This document shows, piece after piece, positions 1-5,493 of a DNA stretch of 7,500 nucleotides; within the stretch, counting starts at the first letter, position 1, and every line of letters starts with the position of its first letter. The position numbers and the translations under genes are program-made. Origin of the DNA: Alphaproteobacteria bacterium (GTDB taxonomy: Bacteria > Pseudomonadota > Alphaproteobacteria > DSM-16000 > Inquilinaceae); contig JAJUFW010000132.1 in assembly GCA_029263555.1 (NCBI GenBank), forward strand, positions 1 to 7,500, written 5' to 3'. The notes beneath the pieces were generated by a model that saw nothing but the letters and a program-made list of their open reading frames with translations, was not told where the DNA came from and did no database searches.

Positions 1-339
1 CAGCTCGCGCCAGCACGCGTGCTGGTCGCGCATCAGGTTGGAGACGCGCGCACTGATTTCGGCAAGCTGCTGCGCGGGCGTGAGGCCGTCCTGGCTGGGC
101 GATTTGACGCCCAGCGAGACCTGAGCCTTCAACCCGGCCACCCGGACCATGTAGAACTCGTCAAGGTTCGAGGCCGAAATCGCCAGGAACCGTACCCGCT
201 CCAGAATCGGATGGGACCTATTGTAGGCCTCTTCCAGGACGCGTTCGTTGAACGCCAGCCAGGAAAGTTCGCGGTTTATGAACCGGTCGGGCGAACTGGG
301 ATCGATCTGGGGATGGACTAGCTCGGGCGCAAGGGTCAC
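1..339 (-). CDS. ppk: Polyphosphate kinase 1, N-terminal part (runs off left edge)
   Basis: PPK1 reversibly polymerises the gamma-phosphate of ATP into inorganic polyphosphate. Only the first ~113 codons are present; the gene continues leftward beyond base 1. Translating the minus strand gives the hallmark PPK1 N-terminal domain: RFINRELSWLAFNERVLEEA, then HPILERVRFLAISASNLDEF and YMVRVAGLKAQVSLG, ending in SNLMRDQHACWREL. The phosphohistidine catalytic domains lie outside the window. Start choice: GTG at 339 has a GGAG (349-352) nine bases upstream and leaves about 18 residues before the conserved RFINREL, a normal leader. An in-frame ATG at 462 would add 41 residues, but it has no Shine-Dalgarno and would run coding sequence through an AT-rich promoter-like patch. 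Divergently transcribed from the SixA-like gene. Family call is very secure; the exact start is not. Confidence 0.93.
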   Translation of the reverse strand, partial: MTLAPELVHPQIDPSSPDRFINRELSWLAFNERVLEEAYNRSHPILERVRFLAISASNLDEFYMVRVAGLKAQVSLGVKSPSQDGLTPAQQLAEISARVSNLMRDQHACWREL

Positions 340-513
340 GGGACGGGGCTCCAAGGCGGTCGTCGCACGCAGTCGGCGAAGCAACTTATGTGCAGAATCA
401 ACGTCTTCACCTGTCGACGGCCGTTCCTCCCCGTTATATAGCGCTTTCCCGTCATCCGCCATCCATGGATGTTTACACTTCGGTGACGCTTTTCCCTCAG
501 GTGGAGCCGCAAC
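340..513. promoter_or_regulatory. Divergent ppk / sixA-like control region
   Basis: This is the spacer between two divergently transcribed genes, about 174 bases if ppk starts at 339. It is locally AT-richer than the surrounding genes. A TTATATA patch at 434-440 could serve as a -10 in either direction: TATATA on the plus strand, TATAAC (438 to 433) on the minus strand. I could not find a convincing -35 at standard spacing for either orientation, so this is only a candidate bidirectional promoter. A GGTGGAG at 500-506 is the ribosome binding site of the plus-strand gene, seven bases before its GTG. Confidence 0.4.
460..471. repeat. 12-bp perfect palindrome upstream of sixA-like gene
   Basis: CATCCATGGATG is identical to its reverse complement over 12 bases. 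It lies 42 bases before the GTG of the SixA-like gene and about 20 bases from the TATATA patch, where a dimeric regulator could bind. Its left end also contains the minus-strand ATG that is the alternative ppk start. A short palindrome like this can arise by chance, so a regulatory role is only a suggestion. Confidence 0.3.
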
Positions 514-1029
514 GTGAAAAGCCTGCTTGTGCTGCGCCACGCCAAGTCCGACTGGGAGAACCCGAAACTGGAGGATCACGACCGGCCGCTGTCGCCACGC
601 GGCGAGCGCGCGGCCGTCGCCATGGGCCGATATATCCGGCAGAAATCCACCGTTCCGGACCTGATCCTCTGTTCCACCGCCCGGCGGGCCACGGAGACGA
701 AAGCGCTTGTGGCCGCGCAATGGGCCGCCGATCCGCCGACCGAGTACGACCGGGCGCTCTATCTCGCCGGATGCGCTGCCCTCGTCGAAAGGCTGGCGCG
801 GGCGCCGGACCGGCATGCCCGCGTCATGGTCGTCGGGCACAATCCCGATCTGCAGCTGTTGCTGGGGACGCTTGGAGCGGCCAGCGATCCCGATCTTCTG
901 GCGCAGATCGAGGCGAAGTTCCCGACGGCGGCCTTCGCCCATCTGGAACTGCCGATCGACCGCTGGGCCGACCTGCCCGGGGCGGTCGGGCGGATCATCG
1001 ACTATGCGATCCCGAAGGGTCTTCTCTGA
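514..1029 (+). CDS. SixA-type histidine phosphatase family protein
   Basis: A 171-residue member of the histidine phosphatase (phosphoglycerate mutase-like, SixA/COG2062) superfamily, which hydrolyses phosphate through a phosphohistidine intermediate. Catalytic elements visible: LRHAKSDW at 7-14 (R8 and nucleophile H9), DRPLSPRGE at 23-31, STARRATET at 54-62 (phosphate-pocket R57), and the second histidine in VVGHNPDL at 107-114 (H109). No signal peptide is evident, so it is predicted cytoplasmic. Start is GTG at 514, placing the RHG motif at the usual residues 8-9, with GGTGGAG seven bases upstream. It is divergent from ppk and convergent with the SDR gene. E. coli SixA dephosphorylates phosphohistidine in ArcB or the nitrogen-related PTS; whether this homologue does the same is unknown, so no symbol is given. 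Small-molecule phosphatase activity is an alternative. Confidence 0.88.
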   Translation: MKSLLVLRHAKSDWENPKLEDHDRPLSPRGERAAVAMGRYIRQKSTVPDLILCSTARRATETKALVAAQWAADPPTEYDRALYLAGCAALVERLARAPDRHARVMVVGHNPDLQLLLGTLGAASDPDLLAQIEAKFPTAAFAHLELPIDRWADLPGAVGRIIDYAIPKGLL

Positions 1030-1041
1030 CCCGCCCCGGTA

Positions 1042-1064
1042 GGGCACGTTCCTAGAACGTGCCC
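1042..1064. terminator. Bidirectional hairpin between convergent genes
   Basis: GGGCACGTTC (1042-1051) and GAACGTGCCC (1055-1064) form a perfect 10-bp GC-rich stem closed by the three-base loop CTA. It lies 12 bases after the stop of the SixA-like gene and overlaps the last codons of the minus-strand SDR gene; read on the minus strand, the loop is that gene's TAG stop codon. A hairpin at a convergent junction is typical of a shared terminator. Neither side carries a T-tract, so it is not a classical intrinsic terminator. It may instead block convergent polymerases, act with Rho, or protect 3' ends. Confidence 0.6.
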
Positions 1065-1831
1065 GGATAGGCTCCGCCGTCCAGCAGGATGTTCTGGCCG
1101 GTCATGTAGCCCGCATGGACGCTGCACAGGAAGGCGCAAGCGGCCCCGAACTCTTCCGGGCGGCCGAACCGGCGCGCGGGATTGGAGCGGCGTCGGTGCT
1201 CCACCTCCTCTTCCACCGGTCGGCCGCTTCGCTTCGCCGAAGCCTCGAAGGTCGCGCGCAGCCGGTCCGTCTCGAACGGTCCGGGCAGGAGATTGTTGAT
1301 CGTCACATTGTGGGCGATGGTCTCGCGGGCGATGCCGGCGACGAAGCCCGTCAGGCCAGAACGCGCGCCGTTGGAAAGGCCAAGCACCGGGATCGGCGCC
1401 TTCACGGCGCTGGAGGTGATGTTGACGATCCTGCCGAAGCCGCGGGCGATCATGCCGTCGACCGTCGCCTTGATGAGCAGGATGGGCGTCAGCATGTTGC
1501 CTTCGACGGCGCCGATCCACTCGTCCCGCCCCCAGTTGCGGAAATCGCCCGGCGGCGGGCCGCCCGCATTGTTGATCAGAATGTCCGGTTCGGGGCAGGC
1601 GTCGAGCGCCGCCTGGCGTCCTTCGTCTGTCGTGATGTCGCCGACGACCGGCGTCACCTCCACCCCTGTCGCCTGACGGATCTCCTCGGCCGTCCGCTCC
1701 AGGACGTCCCTTGTCCGGGCGGTGATGGTCACCGACACCCCTTCCCGCGCCAGGGCCAGCGCGCAGGCTTTGCCGAGCCCCCTGCTGGCCGCACAGACGA
1801 GAGCCTTCCTACCGGCGATTCCCAAATCCAT
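1052..1831 (-). CDS. Atypical SDR-family oxidoreductase (FabG/BKR-like)
   Basis: A 259-residue short-chain dehydrogenase/reductase with a Rossmann fold. Nucleotide-binding region: LVCAASRGLG at 11-20, where the first glycine of the usual TGxxxGxG is replaced by Ala14. Also present are D64 in VVGDIT, NNAG at 87-90 and the C-terminal GQNILLDGGAYPG. The catalytic region departs from the family: SS at 140-141 is kept, but where YxxxK is expected the sequence reads LSNGARSGL (152-160), giving S153 and R157. This fits a known BKR-like SDR subgroup described as lacking perfect cofactor and catalytic motifs. Substrate and activity are therefore uncertain; it may be a reductase with altered chemistry or a non-catalytic binding protein. 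Start: ATG at 1831, two bases after the hdaA stop, with GAGGG seven bases upstream. The frame stays open upstream through hdaA, but that extension is a shadow. Last gene of the cluster. Confidence 0.88.
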   Translation of the reverse strand: MDLGIAGRKALVCAASRGLGKACALALAREGVSVTITARTRDVLERTAEEIRQATGVEVTPVVGDITTDEGRQAALDACPEPDILINNAGGPPPGDFRNWGRDEWIGAVEGNMLTPILLIKATVDGMIARGFGRIVNITSSAVKAPIPVLGLSNGARSGLTGFVAGIARETIAHNVTINNLLPGPFETDRLRATFEASAKRSGRPVEEEVEHRRRSNPARRFGRPEEFGAACAFLCSVHAGYMTGQNILLDGGAYPGTF

Positions 1832-1833
1832 GG

Positions 1834-2526
1834 TCAGTCCCTCTCCTCTTGCCGCCGCCCCATCACGGTGCGGGCCAGCGGTACGGTGATCGGGCGGCGA
1901 TATGCCAGGCTGGCCGCATCCAGATCGGCCACGAGCCGCCTTGCCGCCGCGAAGCTGCGCTCCATCCGGGGCACGACGAAGCCGATGACGTCGGTGCCCA
2001 CGCGGAGCTGGCGGTCGGCGAAGAGCTTCACCAGCACCGCCGACAGCAGAACGTCGTCCGGGCCCTCGACCGCCACGGTCGGCGCGGCCCGAAGCCTGGA
2101 GGCCAGGTCCGGCAGGCGCACCGGCCAGCGCGCCGGCGGGATGCGCGCCGTCAGCAGCAGATGGCCGCCGGAATCCCGAGCCATGTTGTAGAGATGGAAC
2201 AGCGCGTGTTCCTCGGCCTCGCCCGAAAGACCGTCGGCGTCGTCGATCGCCACCGCCCCGCCCTGTCCCATCAGGGCCGGCAGGTCGGCATGGGCCAGGT
2301 CCCCGGGCGCCAGCGACACGGCGCCGGAGCGGGCCCTCCAGACCTGCGTCAGATGCGTCTTGCCGCAGCCGGCCGGTCCATGGATCACGAGCGCCGGCGC
2401 CGGCCATTCGGGCCAGCGGTCCAACCAGCCGACGGCCTCGAGATTGCTGTCGGCCACCAGGAAATCCTCAGCCTCCATGGCTGCGCGGTGGCCAAGATCC
2501 AGGGGCAGTTGTGCGGCGTCGCTCAC
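1834..2526 (-). CDS. hdaA: HdaA/Hda-type DnaA regulatory inactivator
   Basis: A 230-residue AAA+ protein of the DnaA/Hda family. Hda/HdaA binds the DNA polymerase sliding clamp and promotes ATP hydrolysis on DnaA, preventing over-initiation. An N-terminal clamp-binding motif QLPLDL is visible at 6-11. Walker A is GPAGCGKT at 50-57, Walker B AVAIDDAD at 91-98, a sensor-1-like LLLTAR at 123-128, an arginine-finger candidate R144 in LASRL, and a sensor-II-like helix MERSFAAARRLV at 188-199. The DnaA C-terminal DNA-binding domain is absent and the length fits Hda, which excludes DnaA itself. Start is GTG at 2526, overlapping the upstream permease stop as GTGA, with AAGGA (2536-2540) nine bases before it. 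Overlap with the permease and the 2-base gap to the SDR gene indicate co-transcription and probably coupled translation. Confidence 0.92.
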   Translation of the reverse strand: MSDAAQLPLDLGHRAAMEAEDFLVADSNLEAVGWLDRWPEWPAPALVIHGPAGCGKTHLTQVWRARSGAVSLAPGDLAHADLPALMGQGGAVAIDDADGLSGEAEEHALFHLYNMARDSGGHLLLTARIPPARWPVRLPDLASRLRAAPTVAVEGPDDVLLSAVLVKLFADRQLRVGTDVIGFVVPRMERSFAAARRLVADLDAASLAYRRPITVPLARTVMGRRQEERD

Positions 2527-3704
2527 GCTCTTGCGTCCTTGACGGGCGCGACCGGTCCCGCCGCGGGGTCAGCAGCAGTCGCGGCCGCGGGCGACGCCAC
2601 CGCCTCCTGATCCGTAACCTCGTCAGCCGGGGCGACAGGCGGTTCCTCCCCGCCCTGGAAGTAGCGGCTGGCCAGATATTTCGACAGGAAGAACCGCACG
2701 AGAACGCCGATCACGGCCGCGGCCGGCACGGCCAGCAGAATGCCGGTAAAGCCGAAGAGGCTGCCCGCGGCCAGCAATGCGAACATTACCCAGACCGGAT
2801 GCAGCCCGACCGAATCACCGACCAGCTTCGGCGTGAGAAAATTGCCTTCCACGACCTGTCCTAGCACGAACAGGCCGGCCACCAGGGCCCACATGGTCCA
2901 CTGGTCGAACTGCACGAGGGCAATCGCCATCGAAACGACGAAGCCGGTGATCGTGCCGACATAGGGAATGAAGGACAGGAGGCCGGCGCCCATGCCGACG
3001 ATCACGCCGGCGTCCAGGCCGACAAGCCCCAGCGCCACCGCATAATAGGTCCCCAGCACCAGGCAGACGGTGAGTTGCCCCCGGAGGAAGGACGCCAGCG
3101 TCCGGTCGACATCCCGGGCAATGCCGCGGATCTCTTCCAGATGGGCCCGGGGGAGCAGGCCATCGATCGTGCTGACCATTCGGTCCCAGTCCCGCAGAAG
3201 ATAGAACGCCACGACCGGCGTAATGACCAGCAGGGAGATGATGTCGATGATGGCAAGCCCGCCCCGCCACAGCCCGCCCATGACCGAACCGATCCAGCGC
3301 GCGGCCTCGCCGACATAGTTGCCGACCGCCGATTGGATCTCCTCGAAGTCCTTGCCCGCGACGCTCTCGCGCAGCTCGCTCAGGATGGGCGAGAAGATCT
3401 CGTGCAGGGATTGCCGATAGGTCGGCAAGGCCTGGATGAATCGGGAGACCTGTTCCTCGATGATCGGGACCAGGAGGATGAGAAGCAGGATCGCGAGAAT
3501 GAAGAAGGCCAGCAGCACCAGCGTCGTCGCGAGCCATCGGGGAGCGCCTAGCCGCTGCAGCCGGTCCGTCACCGGATCCAGGAGATAGGCCACCGCCATC
3601 GCCGCGGCGAACGGCATCAGCACGTCCGCGAGCAGCCACAGGAGAGCGATCGAGATTCCGAGCGCGATCAGCCAGAACCGGGAAGGACGCATCGCAACGC
3701 TCAC
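2523..3704 (-). CDS. AI-2E family (PerM/TqsA-like) membrane permease
   Basis: A 393-residue polytopic inner-membrane protein of the AI-2E/PerM transporter family (Pfam PF01594). Hydrophobic segments lie at about 9-26, 28-42, 60-82, 147-170, 206-262, 269-286 and 302-340, with a long hydrophilic loop at ~83-145. Family signatures: ITPVVAFYLLRDWD (161-174), FLRGQLT (206-212), FIPYVGTITG (245-254) and TPKLVGDSVGLHPVWVMFAL (291-310). The last ~45 residues form an Ala/Pro-rich tail, probably disordered and cytoplasmic. Family members have been linked to autoinducer-2 export or cation/proton exchange; the substrate here cannot be inferred. Start is GTG at 3704 with GGAGGA six bases upstream; an ATG at codon 5 is a weaker alternative. 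Both ends overlap neighbours by the 4-base GTGA arrangement. Confidence 0.92.
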   Translation of the reverse strand: MSVAMRPSRFWLIALGISIALLWLLADVLMPFAAAMAVAYLLDPVTDRLQRLGAPRWLATTLVLLAFFILAILLLILLVPIIEEQVSRFIQALPTYRQSLHEIFSPILSELRESVAGKDFEEIQSAVGNYVGEAARWIGSVMGGLWRGGLAIIDIISLLVITPVVAFYLLRDWDRMVSTIDGLLPRAHLEEIRGIARDVDRTLASFLRGQLTVCLVLGTYYAVALGLVGLDAGVIVGMGAGLLSFIPYVGTITGFVVSMAIALVQFDQWTMWALVAGLFVLGQVVEGNFLTPKLVGDSVGLHPVWVMFALLAAGSLFGFTGILLAVPAAAVIGVLVRFFLSKYLASRYFQGGEEPPVAPADEVTDQEAVASPAAATAADPAAGPVAPVKDARA

Positions 3705-4276
3705 GATAGATCCTCCGATCCCAGCCGCCGGCCGGCGCTGATGAGGTAGGTCATGCCGGACAGAACGGTCGTCGCGGCCACCGCCCAGATGAGAATCCGC
3801 TGAACCCAGCCGGCTTCGATCGCGAACGCCGCCAGCCCCAGCGTTCCGACCGCAAGCGCAATCTGAAGAGCGGTGTTCAGCTTGCTGATCATCGCCGGCC
3901 GGATCGCCCCGGCCGTCGGCTTGAGCGTCTGAAGCAGGACCGCGCCGCCCAGGATGAAGATGTCCCGGGACACGACCAGCATCACGATCCAGACCGGCAG
4001 GTTGCCGGTGTAGCCGAGGGCGAAGAACACGCCCATGACAAGCGCCTTGTCGGCAATCGGGTCCAGATAGGATCCCAGCACCGTCCGCGCCCCAAGCAGC
4101 CGCGCCAGCGTGCCGTCCACCGCATCGCTAAGCCCGGCCGCGAGGAACAGCCAGAAGGCGGCCGTGTATTCGTCGACCACGATGAGCCAGACCGCGACCG
4201 GCGCCGAGAACAGCCGGGCGAGGCTGAGCAGGTTGGGAACGGCCGCTCCCATGCGGGCAGAAGTTCGGTGCGTCAT
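3701..4276 (-). CDS. CDP-alcohol phosphatidyltransferase family protein
   Basis: A 191-residue integral membrane enzyme that transfers a phosphatidyl group from a CDP-activated lipid to an alcohol. The family signature is complete: D51, D54, G55, A58, R59, G68, D72 and D76, read as DAVDGTLAR followed by GSYLDPIAD; the aspartates bind metal and the last is the presumed catalytic base. N-terminal PNLLSLARL and SKLNTALQ (131-138) resemble PgsA-type glycerophosphate transferases, and several further hydrophobic helices follow. It could make phosphatidylglycerolphosphate or cardiolipin. Many alphaproteobacteria carry another pgsA elsewhere, so I give no symbol. Start is uncertain: ATG at 4276 is chosen, ATG at 4252 is possible, and neither has a clear Shine-Dalgarno. 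The frame is open to 4372 but would overlap the DUF2066 gene. A GGGAGG lies at 4317-4322, 40 bases before the chosen ATG. Confidence 0.88.
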   Translation of the reverse strand: MTHRTSARMGAAVPNLLSLARLFSAPVAVWLIVVDEYTAAFWLFLAAGLSDAVDGTLARLLGARTVLGSYLDPIADKALVMGVFFALGYTGNLPVWIVMLVVSRDIFILGGAVLLQTLKPTAGAIRPAMISKLNTALQIALAVGTLGLAAFAIEAGWVQRILIWAVAATTVLSGMTYLISAGRRLGSEDLS

Positions 4277-4322
4277 CGTGCGGGGGGAGCGACGGTCGCC
4301 GGCGCCGAGAGGCCGACCTCCC

Positions 4323-5417
4323 TCACGGGAACCCGACGCTGCCGGCTTCCGCCAGCCTGAGCTGCGGCGCATGGGATCCCTGCTCCAACATCAGGTCCCG
4401 TTGGGCAAGGGCAAGGCGGAACTGTTCCTGGTCGCCCACATAGTCGACCTCCAGAACCGCCTCGTAGGGCGAAAGGCTGACGACGCGCGTCGCCACGATG
4501 GTGGAAACCTGGCGCAGCCGTCTCTGGATCGAGAACCAGTCGCTGCCGTCGCCGCGCAACGGCACCAGCAAGGCAAGCGTGCTGCGCTGGCCGGATTGAA
4601 TCCGCGTCCGGTCACGCCAGGCGGCTTCCAACTGCGCGGATACCTGTCTTGTGGCTTCCGCCAGCATCGTCGGCTCGTCCGCCCCTTGATCGACGGTGAC
4701 GCTGGACATCGTGTCCCCGAACTCCAGGTCGTATCGGGTATAGGAGACATCGATGGCCCCGTCCCGCGGCTCGGCTACGGCGACGATGGCGCTGCCGGCC
4801 TCGTAACGGCTCACGATCGCCTCGATGGCGGCACGATCGCCCGCCATGGCCTGCTCGGTGGTGATGTCCCGGATGTCCTGAAGATCGCCGAAGGGAACGA
4901 TCACCGGCACGAACCCCTCGCCCCCCGGGAAATCCAGCCAGGCGTCCAGCCAAGGATTGGGGCTGTCCCACAGGCGGGGACCTGCCGGCGAGCGGTAGAC
5001 CGGGATGACCACGACCGGCTTGCTGACCGTGGCAGCGAAGTCGATCGACCGGCTGCGCAGCAGCTCCCGGACCTCGTCGGGGCGGAACTGGTAGGTCAGG
5101 GTCGCCATGTAGCGCCCGGCGGTGGTGCTTTCCTGATCGACCTGGAAGCTGCGGAGCACCTGGCCGAGCTCGATCTCGGACGCCATGCCCGCATTGAATC
5201 GCGATTGGTCCACGCCCAGCCGGTCGAGGAGCATCTGGAAGGCCTTGACCTGGCCTTCCGCGAACGCCCGTTCACGGGCGTCCGTGGTGGTCGCGCCGGA
5301 GACGTCGACCTTCACGTCGCTGACCGTGAAGAGACCGCCCCGCTCCTGCGCCACCGAGGGCAGCGCACCCATTGCGGAAAGAAGAAAGACGGTCAGGACG
5401 ACAAGGCGGTTGAGCAT
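4323..5417 (-). CDS. DUF2066 domain-containing exported protein
   Basis: A 364-residue protein that resembles the DUF2066 family (function unknown), which is found upstream of the CDP-transferase/permease/hda cluster in related genomes. The N-terminus is a clear Sec signal peptide: MLNR, a hydrophobic core at ~5-19, then PSVA with likely cleavage after A23, so the mature protein is probably periplasmic. Visible blocks include FTVSDVKVDVSG (30-41), an ARERAFAEGQVKAFQMLL-type helix, KPVVVIPVYRSPAGPRLWD and NPWLDAWLDF. No catalytic motif or further membrane segment is apparent. Start is the ATG at 5417, the only one that gives a proper signal peptide; only a weak GGA precedes it. Probably the first gene of the minus-strand cluster, divergent from purM. 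Function cannot be assigned. Confidence 0.82.
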   Translation of the reverse strand: MLNRLVVLTVFLLSAMGALPSVAQERGGLFTVSDVKVDVSGATTTDARERAFAEGQVKAFQMLLDRLGVDQSRFNAGMASEIELGQVLRSFQVDQESTTAGRYMATLTYQFRPDEVRELLRSRSIDFAATVSKPVVVIPVYRSPAGPRLWDSPNPWLDAWLDFPGGEGFVPVIVPFGDLQDIRDITTEQAMAGDRAAIEAIVSRYEAGSAIVAVAEPRDGAIDVSYTRYDLEFGDTMSSVTVDQGADEPTMLAEATRQVSAQLEAAWRDRTRIQSGQRSTLALLVPLRGDGSDWFSIQRRLRQVSTIVATRVVSLSPYEAVLEVDYVGDQEQFRLALAQRDLMLEQGSHAPQLRLAEAGSVGFP

Positions 5418-5493
5418 TGCAAAGACATCCGATTCGGCTATGGTCGGCAGCGCTTAGCCCACCCGTTTATACGCCAGCGTTCGCGAGGTTGCC
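5418..5493. promoter_or_regulatory. Divergent intergenic region, DUF2066 gene / purM
   Basis: Seventy-six bases separate the start of the DUF2066 gene from the proposed purM start, so promoters for both the five-gene cluster and purMN should lie here or inside the flanking genes. A TTTATAC at 5466-5472 is the only AT-rich patch and could be a purM -10, giving a very short leader, but no good -35 accompanies it. A tiny reading frame of five codons (ATG at 5440, TAG at 5455-5457) sits in the purM frame; the TAG blocks any N-terminal extension of PurM from further upstream. No riboswitch-like structure was recognised. Confidence 0.35.
5485..5488 (+). promoter_or_regulatory. Shine-Dalgarno supporting an ATC start of purM
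   Basis: GAGG is followed by five bases and then the ATC at 5494, a normal ribosome-binding spacing. No ATG, GTG or TTG in the purM frame stands behind this or any other Shine-Dalgarno-like sequence before the conserved coding region, so this site is the main evidence for where purM translation begins. Confidence 0.55.

Noticed and set aside
390..1055. Alternative plus-strand open frame (221 codons) over the phosphatase gene
   Set aside because: The 514-1029 frame carries the complete RHG/GHN phosphatase motifs; this one is a shifted shadow with an Arg-rich product.
1832..2407. N-terminal extension of the SDR, making a 451-residue fusion
   Set aside because: The extension is hdaA read in another frame and has no domain of its own; the ATG at 1831 has a good ribosome site and gives the normal SDR N-terminus.
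1849..2610. Plus-strand open frame of 253 codons across hdaA
   Set aside because: It is antisense to a clear AAA+ gene with Walker motifs; the product is biased in composition and unrecognisable.
5440..5457. Five-codon upstream reading frame (ATG to TAG) before purM, as a regulatory leader peptide
   Set aside because: It has no Shine-Dalgarno, and its ATG probably lies upstream of the candidate purM transcription start; it mainly shows that PurM cannot extend further upstream.
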